Shown piece after piece: positions 30,511-39,016 of a DNA stretch of 64,000 bases (positions within the stretch are counted from its first letter, which is position 1; each line of letters starts with the position of its first letter). The notes under the pieces are model-generated. The model did no database searches and was not told the DNA's origin. It worked only from the letters and a program-made list of their open reading frames with translations. Position numbers and translations under genes: made by a program. The DNA is from CAZFLM01 sp964519955 (GTDB lineage Bacteria; Armatimonadota; Chthonomonadetes; Chthonomonadales; CAJBBX01). The stretch is taken from NCBI GenBank assembly GCA_964519955.1, contig CAZFLM010000017.1:30145-94144 (forward strand). The letters run 5' to 3'.

Positions 30511-30643
30511 CGGGTTCCTCCTCTTCCGGTCCGCTGCGCCACGTCCGCTTGCTTGCGCGCGCGGCTCTGCCCCGTTCGTACGCGCCCGCCCAGGCAGGAG
30601 GCTGTGGGCGATCGAGCAACGAACCGCGCCACCAAACGGCCGC

Positions 30644-30675
30644 CAGATCCCTCGCAGCGACGGCTCGGGATGACG
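30644..30675. repeat. Dispersed repeat of the TCATCCC...GGGATCTG type
   Basis: On the minus strand it reads CGTCATCCCGAGCCGTCGCT followed by GCGAGGGATCTG. It lies in the 225-base gap between DUF4159 and the C-terminal fragment at 30736. A shortened copy of the same family sits inside the TIM-barrel gene at 19623-19642. Confidence 0.6.
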
Positions 30676-30735
30676 CCATTGCGGCGTGGCGGGCTCCGAT
30701 AGCACCCAGGCCGAGACGGTTGCCACGCCACGCCG

Positions 30736-31101
30736 CTACTTGCCGCCGGCGACGGCGCGGAAGTAGTCGCGGACGAGGCGGCGGTACTCGGCGGGATAGC
30801 GGCTCGCGTTGGCGTCCGAGACTGCCGACGGCGGGCGCGCGGCGCCGGGCAGGCGTTCGATGTCCTGCGCGCCGAGCGTGCCCGGCGGCTCACCGGCCAG
30901 CAGCTTCGGCGGCTTCTGGCGCCGCGTGCCGCCGCCCGGCTGCTTCCGCTGGAGCGCCTGCACCATCGCCTGGCCCTGCTGGGAGCCCTGGCGGCCGTCG
31001 CCGGGGCGCGAGCCAGGCGTCGGGGCGGGCTGGTTCCCCTGCCCCGTGCCGGAGCCCTGGCCCTGCCCCTGGCCCTGACCACTCCCCATTCCCCGAGCCA
31101 T
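30736..31101 (-). pseudogene. C-terminal part of the DUF4175-like protein, behind an in-frame TGA
   Basis: 121 codons in the same frame as the upstream gene, linked to it by 26 open codons after the TGA at 31180-31182 (QGASKSGLDGRSKECLGQGA and on). The sequence is Gly/Gln-rich linker followed by ASRYPAEYRRLVRDYFRAV, which is how proteins of this kind usually finish. It may be the lost or read-through tail of the large protein, or a separate gene restarting at the ATG at 31101 (GGAG just upstream). It is marked as a fragment because I consider the continuous reading more natural. Confidence 0.55.
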
Positions 31102-31179
31102 CTGCTCCAGCGTGTTGCCGGCGCCCTGGCCGAGGCATTCCTTCGAGCGACCGTCCAGGCCGCTCTTCGACGCGCCCTG

Positions 31180-33591
31180 TCAAGTGCCTCCCTTGGACAT
31201 CAGGCTCTCCAGGAGGCGGCGTGCCTGCTCCGAGAGCGACGCGCCCCGCGATGCCGCCGACTTGCCGTAGGCGTCCGCTGCCTGCCCCATCTTCTCGGCG
31301 GCCCCGAGCTTGTCGAGCGCGTCGGCCAGCTCGCGCCCCTTCGTCGCGGCTTCGGGCGAGACCTCCTGCGCCTGCTGAGCATCGGCCTCCAGCGCGTTGC
31401 GCACCTCGTGGAGCTGGCGCTTGAGGTCCTCCTGGGCGCGCTGGTGCTGGCCGAGGCGGGCCTGCTTGAACGAGTCGCTGCCTTTCTGCCTGGCCGTCTC
31501 GCTGGCCTGCATCGCCAACTCGCCCTGCGCCTTGGTGATCTGCTTGAGGCGCTCCACGTCGGCATAGAGCGGCGCGCCCTTCTCCACCGCGTCGAGGGCG
31601 GCATCCACGCTGCGCTGCGCCTCACCGGAGAGCGCCTCCATCTTGCGTGCGGCTTCGGCGGAGGCGGAGGCCATCTGCGACGGCGACTTGCCCTGCGCGG
31701 CCTCCGACATCGGTTTCGTCGCGCCGGGGTCGACGCCGCGGGCCAGCTCGCCGAGCTTCTTCTGGAGCCCCTTCTCGAGGTCGTACTGAGGCTGCTCCTT
31801 GGCCAGGTCCTTCATCGCCCTGGCGAGCGCCGCGGCCTCCTTCTCGAGGTCCGCCTGCGCCTGGCGCAAGTCGCGCGCCGCCTTCACCGCCTGCCTCGAG
31901 CCTGGGCCACCTGGCGGCGACTTGCGGAGCGCGTCCATCTTGTCGGCCAGCGCCTTCTGGCGCTCCGCCAGCTCGCGCAGCGACTGGGTCATCGAGCGGT
32001 AGTCCTGCGCCATCTGGGGGATGCCGCGCTGCTGCCGGGTGATCCGCTTGAAGTCCTCCTTCGACACCACCCAGATCCAGTTGCGGTCCGAGTCGGCGAC
32101 GTGCGGCTTGCCGGGATCATTGTCGAAGGCCGAGCCGTAGTACTCGATCACGTCGCCGGGCCGCACGCCGAGGTCCTTGAGGTCGATCGGCACGCTGACA
32201 GCCGCCTCGCGATGGCCGGGCGGGATCGGGAACGTGCTGGCTGTCTCACCGAGGCCGTTCACGATGCGCCGCACCTCGACGCGCTGCAGCCCGACGTCGT
32301 CCTGGGCCTCCACGCGCACGTTCAGGCTCATCTCCGGAGTCGCGACCCCGTTGCCGCCGGGCTCGGCGATCGCGACCTGCGGGTTCTCATCGTGCAGGAG
32401 CTTGACGGGGCCAGATGCAGCGCCCTTCGTCGCGAGGCCGTCGGTGGCGGTGAGGTCGAGGCGGAAGGTGCCGTCGCGGCGGATGACGGTGCTCGCGCCG
32501 ACGTGGCCGGGCTTGGCGTCGACGGGCTTGAGGACGACTGCCTCATCGGGGGCGTTGGGGGCAGAGACCACAAGACGCCCGCCCTCGAGCGGCCGGTTGC
32601 CCTCGATGTCGAGGTCCACGCGCGTACCGGCGAGCCCCTCGATGCCCTGCTTGCCCAACTGGCTGAACGCCGCACCGCGGCCCGTGTACTGCGGCGGCGT
32701 CAGCTTGAGGAGCACGGACTTCACCTGGGGCGCCTGATCGACGGTAATGACGTAACGCTCGCTGCGGCCCGTGTTGGCGCGCACGTAGTAGCTCGTGTCG
32801 CGGCGCAGGTCCTCCAGCAGCAGGCTGTAGCGGCCGTCGTCGAGCACGGCCAGAGGAGTCGGCCGCTCGCGCTCGCCGCGGCTCTGGGTGACGAGCGACA
32901 TCGTCTCGGGCTTCAGCCCGCCCACGGTGACGACGACCTCGACGCTGCCGCCGGGCCGCACGCGGGCGCCTCGGGGCTCGACGCGGAAGTCGGTGAGGGT
33001 GAATGGCGGGCGGTCCTGCCAGAAGGCGAGGAAGCGCGGCAACTCATAGCGCGGGAGGCGCGGGTAGGCGGCCAGGGCGATGACCGCGGCGACCGACATC
33101 GAGACGAAGCGGGTCCTGGCCGCACGAACCTGCGCGCGGTCGCCCTCCTCCTCCGCGGGCAGGCGTTCGGCCTCGTGGCCCGCGCGGGCGACCTCGGTGC
33201 GCATGAGCTGGGCGGTGTGGCCCTCCTCCTCGGCAAGCGCGGAGCCGAACTGCACCGCGTTGATGAGCGCGCTCTCCAGCTCGGGGTGGCGCGCCTCGAC
33301 CTCCACCGCGGCGCGCTCGAGCAGCAGCTCGTCGGCGGAGGCGCGGGGGGCCGAGACGGCTGGCCGAAGGCCCTGGCGGAGGCGCACGTAGGTGACGACG
33401 ATGCCGCCGCAGGTGCAAATGCCGCGCAGCCAGGCGGGCAACGGGAAGAGCGCATCGAGTACGAAGAGGGCGAGGACAGCGGCGACGGCGGCGAAGGCGA
33501 AGCGGAACAGCCCGGCGTGCGCGTGCGCGCGGGCGCTGAGCCCATGCGCCCGAACGAGGAACGCGCGCGTCGAGGCGGTAGCATCGGTCAT
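31180..33591 (-). CDS. DUF4175-like large membrane-anchored coiled-coil protein, ended by in-frame TGA
   Basis: An 803-residue protein with two membrane helices near the N-terminus (FRFAFAAVAAVLALFVLDAL and GICTCGGIVVTYV, about residues 28-65). Cytoplasmic helices and a third helix near residue 165 follow, then Ig-like beta domains (VEVVVTVGGL, SVLLKLTPPQYTG) and a long Ala/Gln/Glu/Lys coiled coil from about residue 520. This is the architecture of DUF4175-type proteins that sit next to DUF4159. The coding frame stops at TGA (31180-31182) after MSKGGT but stays open for 147 more codons (30736-31179). The likely promoter is at 33601-33629, so close to the ATG that the mRNA may be leaderless. 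Confidence 0.8.
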   Translation of the reverse strand: MTDATASTRAFLVRAHGLSARAHAHAGLFRFAFAAVAAVLALFVLDALFPLPAWLRGICTCGGIVVTYVRLRQGLRPAVSAPRASADELLLERAAVEVEARHPELESALINAVQFGSALAEEEGHTAQLMRTEVARAGHEAERLPAEEEGDRAQVRAARTRFVSMSVAAVIALAAYPRLPRYELPRFLAFWQDRPPFTLTDFRVEPRGARVRPGGSVEVVVTVGGLKPETMSLVTQSRGERERPTPLAVLDDGRYSLLLEDLRRDTSYYVRANTGRSERYVITVDQAPQVKSVLLKLTPPQYTGRGAAFSQLGKQGIEGLAGTRVDLDIEGNRPLEGGRLVVSAPNAPDEAVVLKPVDAKPGHVGASTVIRRDGTFRLDLTATDGLATKGAASGPVKLLHDENPQVAIAEPGGNGVATPEMSLNVRVEAQDDVGLQRVEVRRIVNGLGETASTFPIPPGHREAAVSVPIDLKDLGVRPGDVIEYYGSAFDNDPGKPHVADSDRNWIWVVSKEDFKRITRQQRGIPQMAQDYRSMTQSLRELAERQKALADKMDALRKSPPGGPGSRQAVKAARDLRQAQADLEKEAAALARAMKDLAKEQPQYDLEKGLQKKLGELARGVDPGATKPMSEAAQGKSPSQMASASAEAARKMEALSGEAQRSVDAALDAVEKGAPLYADVERLKQITKAQGELAMQASETARQKGSDSFKQARLGQHQRAQEDLKRQLHEVRNALEADAQQAQEVSPEAATKGRELADALDKLGAAEKMGQAADAYGKSAASRGASLSEQARRLLESLMSKGGT

Positions 33592-33600
33592 GACGGGCCT

Positions 33601-33629
33601 AGCGTAGCTCAGGTTTGGGGCGGTGTCAA
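33601..33629 (-). promoter_or_regulatory. Candidate promoter TTGACA-N17-TACGCT for the DUF4175-like operon
   Basis: On the minus strand, TTGACA (33629-33624) is followed after 17 bases by TACGCT (33606-33601). The ATG at 33591 is only nine bases beyond, so transcription would start at or near the start codon. The -35 is perfect and the -10 weak. Confidence 0.45.
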
Positions 33630-33637
33630 TAGGGTGG

Positions 33638-33658
33638 TAGCGAGTAGCGAGTAGGCGG
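33638..33658. repeat. 7-bp tandem repeat GTAGCGA
   Basis: GTAGCGA-GTAGCGA-GTAGGCG, immediately upstream of the candidate promoter of the DUF4175-like gene. Confidence 0.65.
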
Positions 33659-33723
33659 AAGGCATCAGTGCGAGCCGGGAGCGTGGGGGGTGGGCACACG
33701 CTTCCGGCTCGCGACTGGCTGTG

Positions 33724-34725
33724 CTACTTGACAGGGGTGGTCTGGGCGACGAGCGGGGTGATGGCTGCCGCCAGGGTGGCCTCGGTGGCGCCGGCGTCGA
33801 CGTTGTCGAACAGGTACCAGCGCTCGGTGTGCTCGGCGAACTCATCGAGCTGCAGGTGGTGCATGTAGCCGACGGTCTCCAGCTCCATGAAGGTGCCGGC
33901 GGTGTAGGTCTCGTTGTTCACGCCCATGTCCGGGTACTTCTCGCGGGCGTCATAGGGGAAGCGCTTGACGAAGAGCGTCTTGCCGCGCAGGTAGCCGGCC
34001 CAGCCCTGCTTGTTCAGGATGCCGACCTTCTGCGGCTCGGTGAGCTTCTCGTCGGTCTTGAGGCGGATGTAGGACTTGCCGATGGTCCAGCGCGGGTCGC
34101 TCAGGTCGGTGTAGTGCCAGAGGACCAGCGGGCGCGCGGGGAGCAGGTAGTCGTCATGCGAGATGTAGGGCTCCTGCGGGATGATCGTCTGGCCGCCCCC
34201 GTTCATGATGCTGAGCGCCCAGGAGGCGATGTCGACCGGCGCCACGTTGTAGTTGGTGAGGCGCTGGAGGACGGTGACCTCGGTGCCCTTCTCGGCGAGG
34301 GTGACGGTCATCGTCTTCTGGATGCCGACCTTCTCGTCGATGGGCGAGATCAGCTTGATGCCGTTCGGGATGACCTCGAACTTGATGGGCGTGCTGTCGG
34401 GCCCGTAGCTGAGGCGGAAGGACTCCGGCGCGATCCACTGTCGGTGGCCGCCGTAGGGCATCCACGTGCCCATCGGGCCGTCAACCTTGGCCTCCAGCCC
34501 CTCGGCCAGGATGTTCTCGCCGCCGACGAAGGCGTAGCGGATGATGCGCGGGCCGATGTCGGTGGTGACGATGACCTCGACGGTGCCATTCGAGAGCTTA
34601 TAGCAGTTCGGCTGCTTGACGTACTCGACCTTCTCCACTTTGACTTCTCCCCAAGCGGGAATTGATGCGACCACGGCGACGAGGAGCGCGGCGGCGATGC
34701 CGGCTCTCGCAGCTCGACTGAACAC
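33724..34725 (-). CDS. DUF4380-like exported protein
   Basis: A 333-residue exported protein with a GTG start (34725; GGAGGGG six bases before) and signal peptide (AGIAAALLVAVVASIPAWG). The mature part matches DUF4380 as I know it: CYKLSNGTVEVIVTTDIGPR, IIRYAFVGGENILAE, GTWMPYGGHRQWIAPE. This beta-sandwich fold is related to aldose-epimerase/galactose-mutarotase-like domains, so carbohydrate binding is plausible but no catalytic residues can be assigned. It ends beside the start of the LLRP/DUF4175 string and precedes it on the same strand, 132 bases away, with its own upstream region. Confidence 0.8.
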   Translation of the reverse strand: MFSRAARAGIAAALLVAVVASIPAWGEVKVEKVEYVKQPNCYKLSNGTVEVIVTTDIGPRIIRYAFVGGENILAEGLEAKVDGPMGTWMPYGGHRQWIAPESFRLSYGPDSTPIKFEVIPNGIKLISPIDEKVGIQKTMTVTLAEKGTEVTVLQRLTNYNVAPVDIASWALSIMNGGGQTIIPQEPYISHDDYLLPARPLVLWHYTDLSDPRWTIGKSYIRLKTDEKLTEPQKVGILNKQGWAGYLRGKTLFVKRFPYDAREKYPDMGVNNETYTAGTFMELETVGYMHHLQLDEFAEHTERWYLFDNVDAGATEATLAAAITPLVAQTTPVK

Positions 34726-34915
34726 GTGTCCCCTCCTCTCCCCGCCGCCCCGATTGCACAGGATTGAGCGGGAATACCTAGACTGGACAGACGAGATTGT
34801 ACAAGTTCGAGCGAAGTGCTTGTGCGACCATGCGCCGTTCCGACCAAGCCTTCGGCGGCATGCAGCGCGCACTGGTGCTTGGTTCGCCGGAGGGGCGCCG
34901 TCCTCCTGCAACGGG

Positions 34916-36253
34916 TCACGGGTTCAGCGGCGGCGCTCCGGGCGGGAGCTTGGGCGGCAGCATGTGCGGCACGCGGCGATAGGTGTGCGGCGAAAGCGAC
35001 GGCGGCTGCGTGACGGCATAGCGGAAGGGCGCTGAGCCGAGATCGCCCGTGGGTTGCGCCGGAACGATGGCCTCGTTCGCAGGCACGCCGCCGTCGTCCG
35101 TCAGGTCGGGACCGACGGAGTAGAGCAGGTAGTCGGCGCCGGCCCGCCTGTACACCAGCGGCTTGCCGGAGAACGGGTCCTGTGTCATCTCAGGTGGGAG
35201 GCGCAGGTCTGCGAGCGACGCTGGGAGGCGGCCGTGTTGGGCCTGGTAGGCGCGGATGGAGAGGGCGGCGAGGACGATGCGGGAGCGCGCCGTGGCCACG
35301 TCGTACCGGGTGGCTTCCGAGGAGAGGCTGCCCGCTAGCATGGCGGCAACCTCGGAGGAGGGCTCGGGCACCTGCTCGCGCTGCCAGGCGGGCTTGGCGC
35401 ACTCCCGCAGGGCCGCGGCGCTGTAGTCCTCGATGTCACGCAGCGTCCGCTCGCGAAGAGCCCGCCACACCACGCGGCCCTTAACGTTGTGCGGGCGCCA
35501 CCATGCTCCCTGTGGAGTCGACGGCAGTGCGTTGCCGGCGAGGCCGCCGGAAGACCCGTCGACCTCTAGCGCTTGCGCGAGCGCCGCGTCGCGGTTGTGG
35601 CGCACGATGTCCGGGAGGGGCTCGCGCGTGTCCAGCAGCCGACGAAGCCGACCGGCCATCGGCGCGGCGTCGGAGGCGGGCAGCTGGTCCACGAGCGACG
35701 CCATCAGTGCCTGCGCGGCATCCTCGGCGCGGCGGCTGGCGACAGCGTGCGCCAGGGAGCCGCCTCGCTCGATGTCCAGCGCCACTTGCTCGAGGTCGAG
35801 CGCCGACGAGAGGGCGCCGACGACATCGCCCCGCGCGGCGCGGACATCGGACTCAGCCTGGAGAAGGCCCTCAAGCCACCGGGCGTTCGCGGTCGGCGAC
35901 GGGGCCACGATGCTGCGGACCGCCGGCGCCCGGCACTGCCTGGTAAACGCCGATCGTATCAGCGCCAGCGCAGGCTGGTTCGCGGCGACCGCAACCTGCT
36001 CGGCCGCCAGTGAGGGCCCCTGCCCCGACAGAAGCGCCGCGCCGCCTCTACTCCTCCGCACCATGTCGGCGGCGGCCATGTAGTCATCGTAGGCGTTCGG
36101 CACGGGCAGCCGCGGCGCGGGAGGGACGTAGGGCGTGTGGGAGCCCGCACGGACGTACAGCGCTCCGACGACTGCGACGCATGCCGCCGCCGCGCCCACC
36201 CAGCATGCGCAAGCGCACGACTGCGACCTCGAACGGCGCTTCGGCGCGGGCAT
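34916..36253 (-). CDS. YDDY-family anchored protein A (last of four tandem paralogues)
   Basis: A 445-residue protein. Basic cytoplasmic start, Cys cluster SCACACWVGAAAAC, a membrane helix (about residues 18-36), PVPNAYDDYMAAADMVRR, a long helical region, and a C-terminal beta domain with DPFSGKPLVYRR, YLLYSVGPDLTDDGGVPANE and the closing YRRVPHMLPPKLPPGAPPL-NP. The DPFSGKPL...LYSVGPD..DDGG block resembles the calcium-binding C-terminal fold of type II secretion major pseudopilins (GspG), although no prepilin leader is present. The start lies 9 bases after the stop of paralogue B, with TGAGGTG (overlapping that stop codon) as ribosome-binding site. Function unknown. Confidence 0.75.
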   Translation of the reverse strand: MPAPKRRSRSQSCACACWVGAAAACVAVVGALYVRAGSHTPYVPPAPRLPVPNAYDDYMAAADMVRRSRGGAALLSGQGPSLAAEQVAVAANQPALALIRSAFTRQCRAPAVRSIVAPSPTANARWLEGLLQAESDVRAARGDVVGALSSALDLEQVALDIERGGSLAHAVASRRAEDAAQALMASLVDQLPASDAAPMAGRLRRLLDTREPLPDIVRHNRDAALAQALEVDGSSGGLAGNALPSTPQGAWWRPHNVKGRVVWRALRERTLRDIEDYSAAALRECAKPAWQREQVPEPSSEVAAMLAGSLSSEATRYDVATARSRIVLAALSIRAYQAQHGRLPASLADLRLPPEMTQDPFSGKPLVYRRAGADYLLYSVGPDLTDDGGVPANEAIVPAQPTGDLGSAPFRYAVTQPPSLSPHTYRRVPHMLPPKLPPGAPPLNP

Positions 36254-36262
36254 CGCGGCACC

Positions 36263-37627
36263 TCACGGGAAGAGCGGCGGGGCTCCTGGCGGCAGCTTCG
36301 GCGGGAGCATGTGCGGGACCCGGCGGTAGTAGCTGCTCGCCGGCGATGACGGCGCCGCTCCCTGCGCCTCGTAGGCTCCGATCCCCAGGTCGCCCACCAG
36401 GTATGTGGGATCGGCGTCCTCGTTGCAGGGAACGCCGCCGTCGTCGCGCCCATCGGGGCCGACGCTATAGAGCAGGAAGCCGCCGCCCTTCGGCTTGCAG
36501 AGGAGCGGCTTCCCGGAGAACGGGTCGATACCCATGCGTCCGTCGAGGCCCACGTCGGCGATGGAGACAGGCAGGTGGCCTCGCCCTCTCGCGTCCGCAC
36601 GAATTGACAGAAGCACCAGCAGCAGCCGCGAGCGCGCGTCGGCGCGTGCATCCACAGCCGCAACGGAGCCCACCAGAGGCACCAGCACCCGGGCCAGCCT
36701 CCACGTCGGCTCCGGCACCTGCCGGCGCTGCCAGACGGGCTTGGCCGCCTCATCGGTCCAGGCCTGCATGTAGGACTCGACGTCGCGCACCGTGCGGTCC
36801 TTCACGAGCCGCCATCCGATGCGGCCCACCGCTCCAGCCAAACCACCCTGTCCGGTCGCCGAGCCACCGCCGGCCTGGCTCGCGTGCTGGCGAGCATACT
36901 GCTCCATCGTGCTGTCATCGGCGAGGATGAGCAGCCGCTGCGCCGCCTCCTCGCGCAGCGCGTCCGCGAGTGGCGGGCGGTTGAGGATGATGCGCTGCAA
37001 CCTGAGCGCCAGCCGCCGCGCATCCTGGGGCGGCAGCTTCTCGGCGACCTTCAGCAGCATCTCCTGGGCACGCTGCTCGCATTGGATGCCCGCGAGGCGG
37101 TGGGCCAGCGCCCCGCCGCGCTGGGTATCCAGCGCCATCTCGATACCATCGACGGCGTCCGCAGCCGCGCCCGCGTAGTCGAGGCGGGCGGACCGCACAT
37201 CCGCATCGGCGGCCAACAGGAGCACCAGGTCGTGGAAGGTTGCGAGTTCGGGGTAGCTCTGCCCCACGTGACGCAGGGACGGCGCGCCGCACTCCTTTCC
37301 GAAGGCGCTGCGCACCCGCGCCAGCGCCGCACGGTTCGCCGCGACGACGGCCTGATTCCGCGCGAGCACCGGTAGCCCTGCAAGCCGCGGATTGGTGTTG
37401 TAGATGCCGCCGATGCCGCCATTGGCTCTGAGCATCTGTCCGGCGGCGACATAGTCGTCGTATCCGTTGGCGGCCGGCAGCGGGTGAGGAGGCACGACTC
37501 CGGGCCGGTAGCGACCTGACCGGGCGTAGACGCAGAGGAAGGCGGCGAGCGCGATGATGAGCACACTCGCGCAACCGGAGCAAGCGCAACTACAGCATGA
37601 GCGTCCACGGCGAATGGGCGCGGGCAT
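36263..37627 (-). CDS. YDDY-family anchored protein B
   Basis: A 454-residue paralogue. Start MPAPIRRGRSCCSCACSGC, membrane helix at about residues 17-35 (VLIIALAAFLCVYA), AANGYDDYVAAGQMLRANGG, helical midsection with PRLAGLPVLARNQAVVAANR and LDTQRGGALAHRLAGIQCEQ, then IDPFSGKPLLCKPKG, FLLYSVGPDGRDDGGVPCNE and YYRRVPHMLPPKLPPGAPPL-FP at the end. It is spaced 9 bases from its neighbours on both sides. Its 3' end is nearly identical in DNA to that of paralogue C. It is exported by an N-terminal anchor, with the bulk outside the cytoplasmic membrane. Confidence 0.75.
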   Translation of the reverse strand: MPAPIRRGRSCCSCACSGCASVLIIALAAFLCVYARSGRYRPGVVPPHPLPAANGYDDYVAAGQMLRANGGIGGIYNTNPRLAGLPVLARNQAVVAANRAALARVRSAFGKECGAPSLRHVGQSYPELATFHDLVLLLAADADVRSARLDYAGAAADAVDGIEMALDTQRGGALAHRLAGIQCEQRAQEMLLKVAEKLPPQDARRLALRLQRIILNRPPLADALREEAAQRLLILADDSTMEQYARQHASQAGGGSATGQGGLAGAVGRIGWRLVKDRTVRDVESYMQAWTDEAAKPVWQRRQVPEPTWRLARVLVPLVGSVAAVDARADARSRLLLVLLSIRADARGRGHLPVSIADVGLDGRMGIDPFSGKPLLCKPKGGGFLLYSVGPDGRDDGGVPCNEDADPTYLVGDLGIGAYEAQGAAPSSPASSYYRRVPHMLPPKLPPGAPPLFP

Positions 37628-37636
37628 GGCGGCACC

Positions 37637-39007
37637 TCACGGGAACAGCGGCGGGGCTCCTGGCGGCAGCTTCGGCGGGAGCATGTGCGGGACCCGGCGG
37701 TAGCTCGGAGGCGATTGCACGGCGCCCATGTCGGACCGGTAGCGGAAGGGTGCCACGCCGAGGTCACCCACCACGGGCCTGGCGCCCTCGTTCGCCGGAA
37801 CGCCGCCATCGTCCCTCGAGTCGGGGCCGACGCTGTAGAGCAGGTAGCCGCCGCCGGGCTTGTAGACGAGCGGCTTGCCCGAGTACGGATCCGACGTGAG
37901 GCGCGCGTCAAGGCCGACATCGGCCAACGTCTTCGGCAGCGCGCCGTGCTCGCCGCGGTAGGCGCGGATGGCCAGCATGGCGAGCAGGAGGCGGGAGTGG
38001 GCTGCCGCCTCGTCGTCGGAGGTGGCAAGCCACCATCCGTCCGGCATCAGCAGAGCCGCCATCCCCCACCTCGGCATGGCGACGCTCTTCCGCTGCCCCG
38101 GCGGCTTCTCCGCCTCCGCGATTTGGCGCCCCATGCAGTCGTCGATGTCGCGGAGCGTGCGATCTCGCATCAGGAGCCACCCGATGCGGCCGCTGCCGTC
38201 GTCGGCTTGTGCGCCGGACTGCTTCCGTCCCGGCTCTGCCTGATCGTCCTCGCTCGGTCCGGCTGCCTGGGCCAGCCCGCCGGGCATATGGTCGACGCGG
38301 AGCAGCGCGGTGAGCAGCCGGTTCCGCTCGGCTCGCAGGTTGTCGGCGCACGTCGGCCGGCGCAGGAGCGCCTGTTGCAGCCGGGCGGCCTGCCGCGCTG
38401 CATCGCGCGCGGGGACGCGCACCACGAGGTCCACGACTGCCCGGACGCCGGTCGCCTCGCAGTAGCGCCCTGTCATCGCGTGCACCAGCCCCCCGCCCTG
38501 CCGGATGTCGGCGCCCATGCGAATCGAGTCGATGCCGTCGGAGAGCGCGCCCGCGTAGTCGCCACGGGCCGCACGGACATGCGCCTCCGCCGCGAGGAGA
38601 CGTGCCAGGTCCTGCACTCCTCCCAGCTCGGGGTACTTCTCGATCAGGTCGGTCGCCAGTCGTGCGCGGCAGTCCTTGCCGGCGGCCCGGCGAGCCCCCG
38701 CCAGTGCGGCCGCGTGCTTGCTCACGGCCGCCGCATCGACCTGGAGCGCCGTGGCGGGATCTCGCTCGCGGTTGCCCGGGCCGGCCTCGCGGGCGCCGCC
38801 GTGGGCCATCACCAGTTCTGCCGCCGCCACGTAGTCGTCGTAGCCATTGGGCGCTGGCAGAGGCGGCAGCGGATCGAGGCGCGGCCGGTAGGTGCCCAGC
38901 AGCGCGGCCCAGCATCCAAACAGGATCACGCCGACCAGCACAGCACCCGCGCATCCAGCGATGGCACAACCTCGGAACCAGCGACGGCGCGGTCTCGGCT
39001 CATTCAT
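37637..39007 (-). CDS. YDDY-family anchored protein C
   Basis: A 456-residue paralogue. RRRWFRGCAIAGCAGAVLV leads into the membrane helix (about residues 14-36), then PAPNGYDDYVAAAELVMAHG, a helical region with IRQGGGLVHAMTGRYCEATG, and the C-terminal TSDPYSGKPLVYKPGGGYLL, YSVGPDSRDDGGVPANEGA, and YRRVPHMLPPKLPPGAPPL-FP. The two Cys before the helix (CAIAGC) are fewer than in the paralogues. The gap to paralogue D is again 9 bases, here with a weak GAACGCACC leader, so translation probably depends on coupling. Confidence 0.75.
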   Translation of the reverse strand: MNEPRPRRRWFRGCAIAGCAGAVLVGVILFGCWAALLGTYRPRLDPLPPLPAPNGYDDYVAAAELVMAHGGAREAGPGNRERDPATALQVDAAAVSKHAAALAGARRAAGKDCRARLATDLIEKYPELGGVQDLARLLAAEAHVRAARGDYAGALSDGIDSIRMGADIRQGGGLVHAMTGRYCEATGVRAVVDLVVRVPARDAARQAARLQQALLRRPTCADNLRAERNRLLTALLRVDHMPGGLAQAAGPSEDDQAEPGRKQSGAQADDGSGRIGWLLMRDRTLRDIDDCMGRQIAEAEKPPGQRKSVAMPRWGMAALLMPDGWWLATSDDEAAAHSRLLLAMLAIRAYRGEHGALPKTLADVGLDARLTSDPYSGKPLVYKPGGGYLLYSVGPDSRDDGGVPANEGARPVVGDLGVAPFRYRSDMGAVQSPPSYRRVPHMLPPKLPPGAPPLFP

Positions 39008-39016
39008 GGTGCGTTC

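Noticed and set aside
31180..31182. Selenocysteine codon at the in-frame TGA
   Set aside because: No SECIS-like hairpin is evident directly downstream, the context (GGT-TGA-QGAS) is not a redox motif, and no sel genes are in the window.
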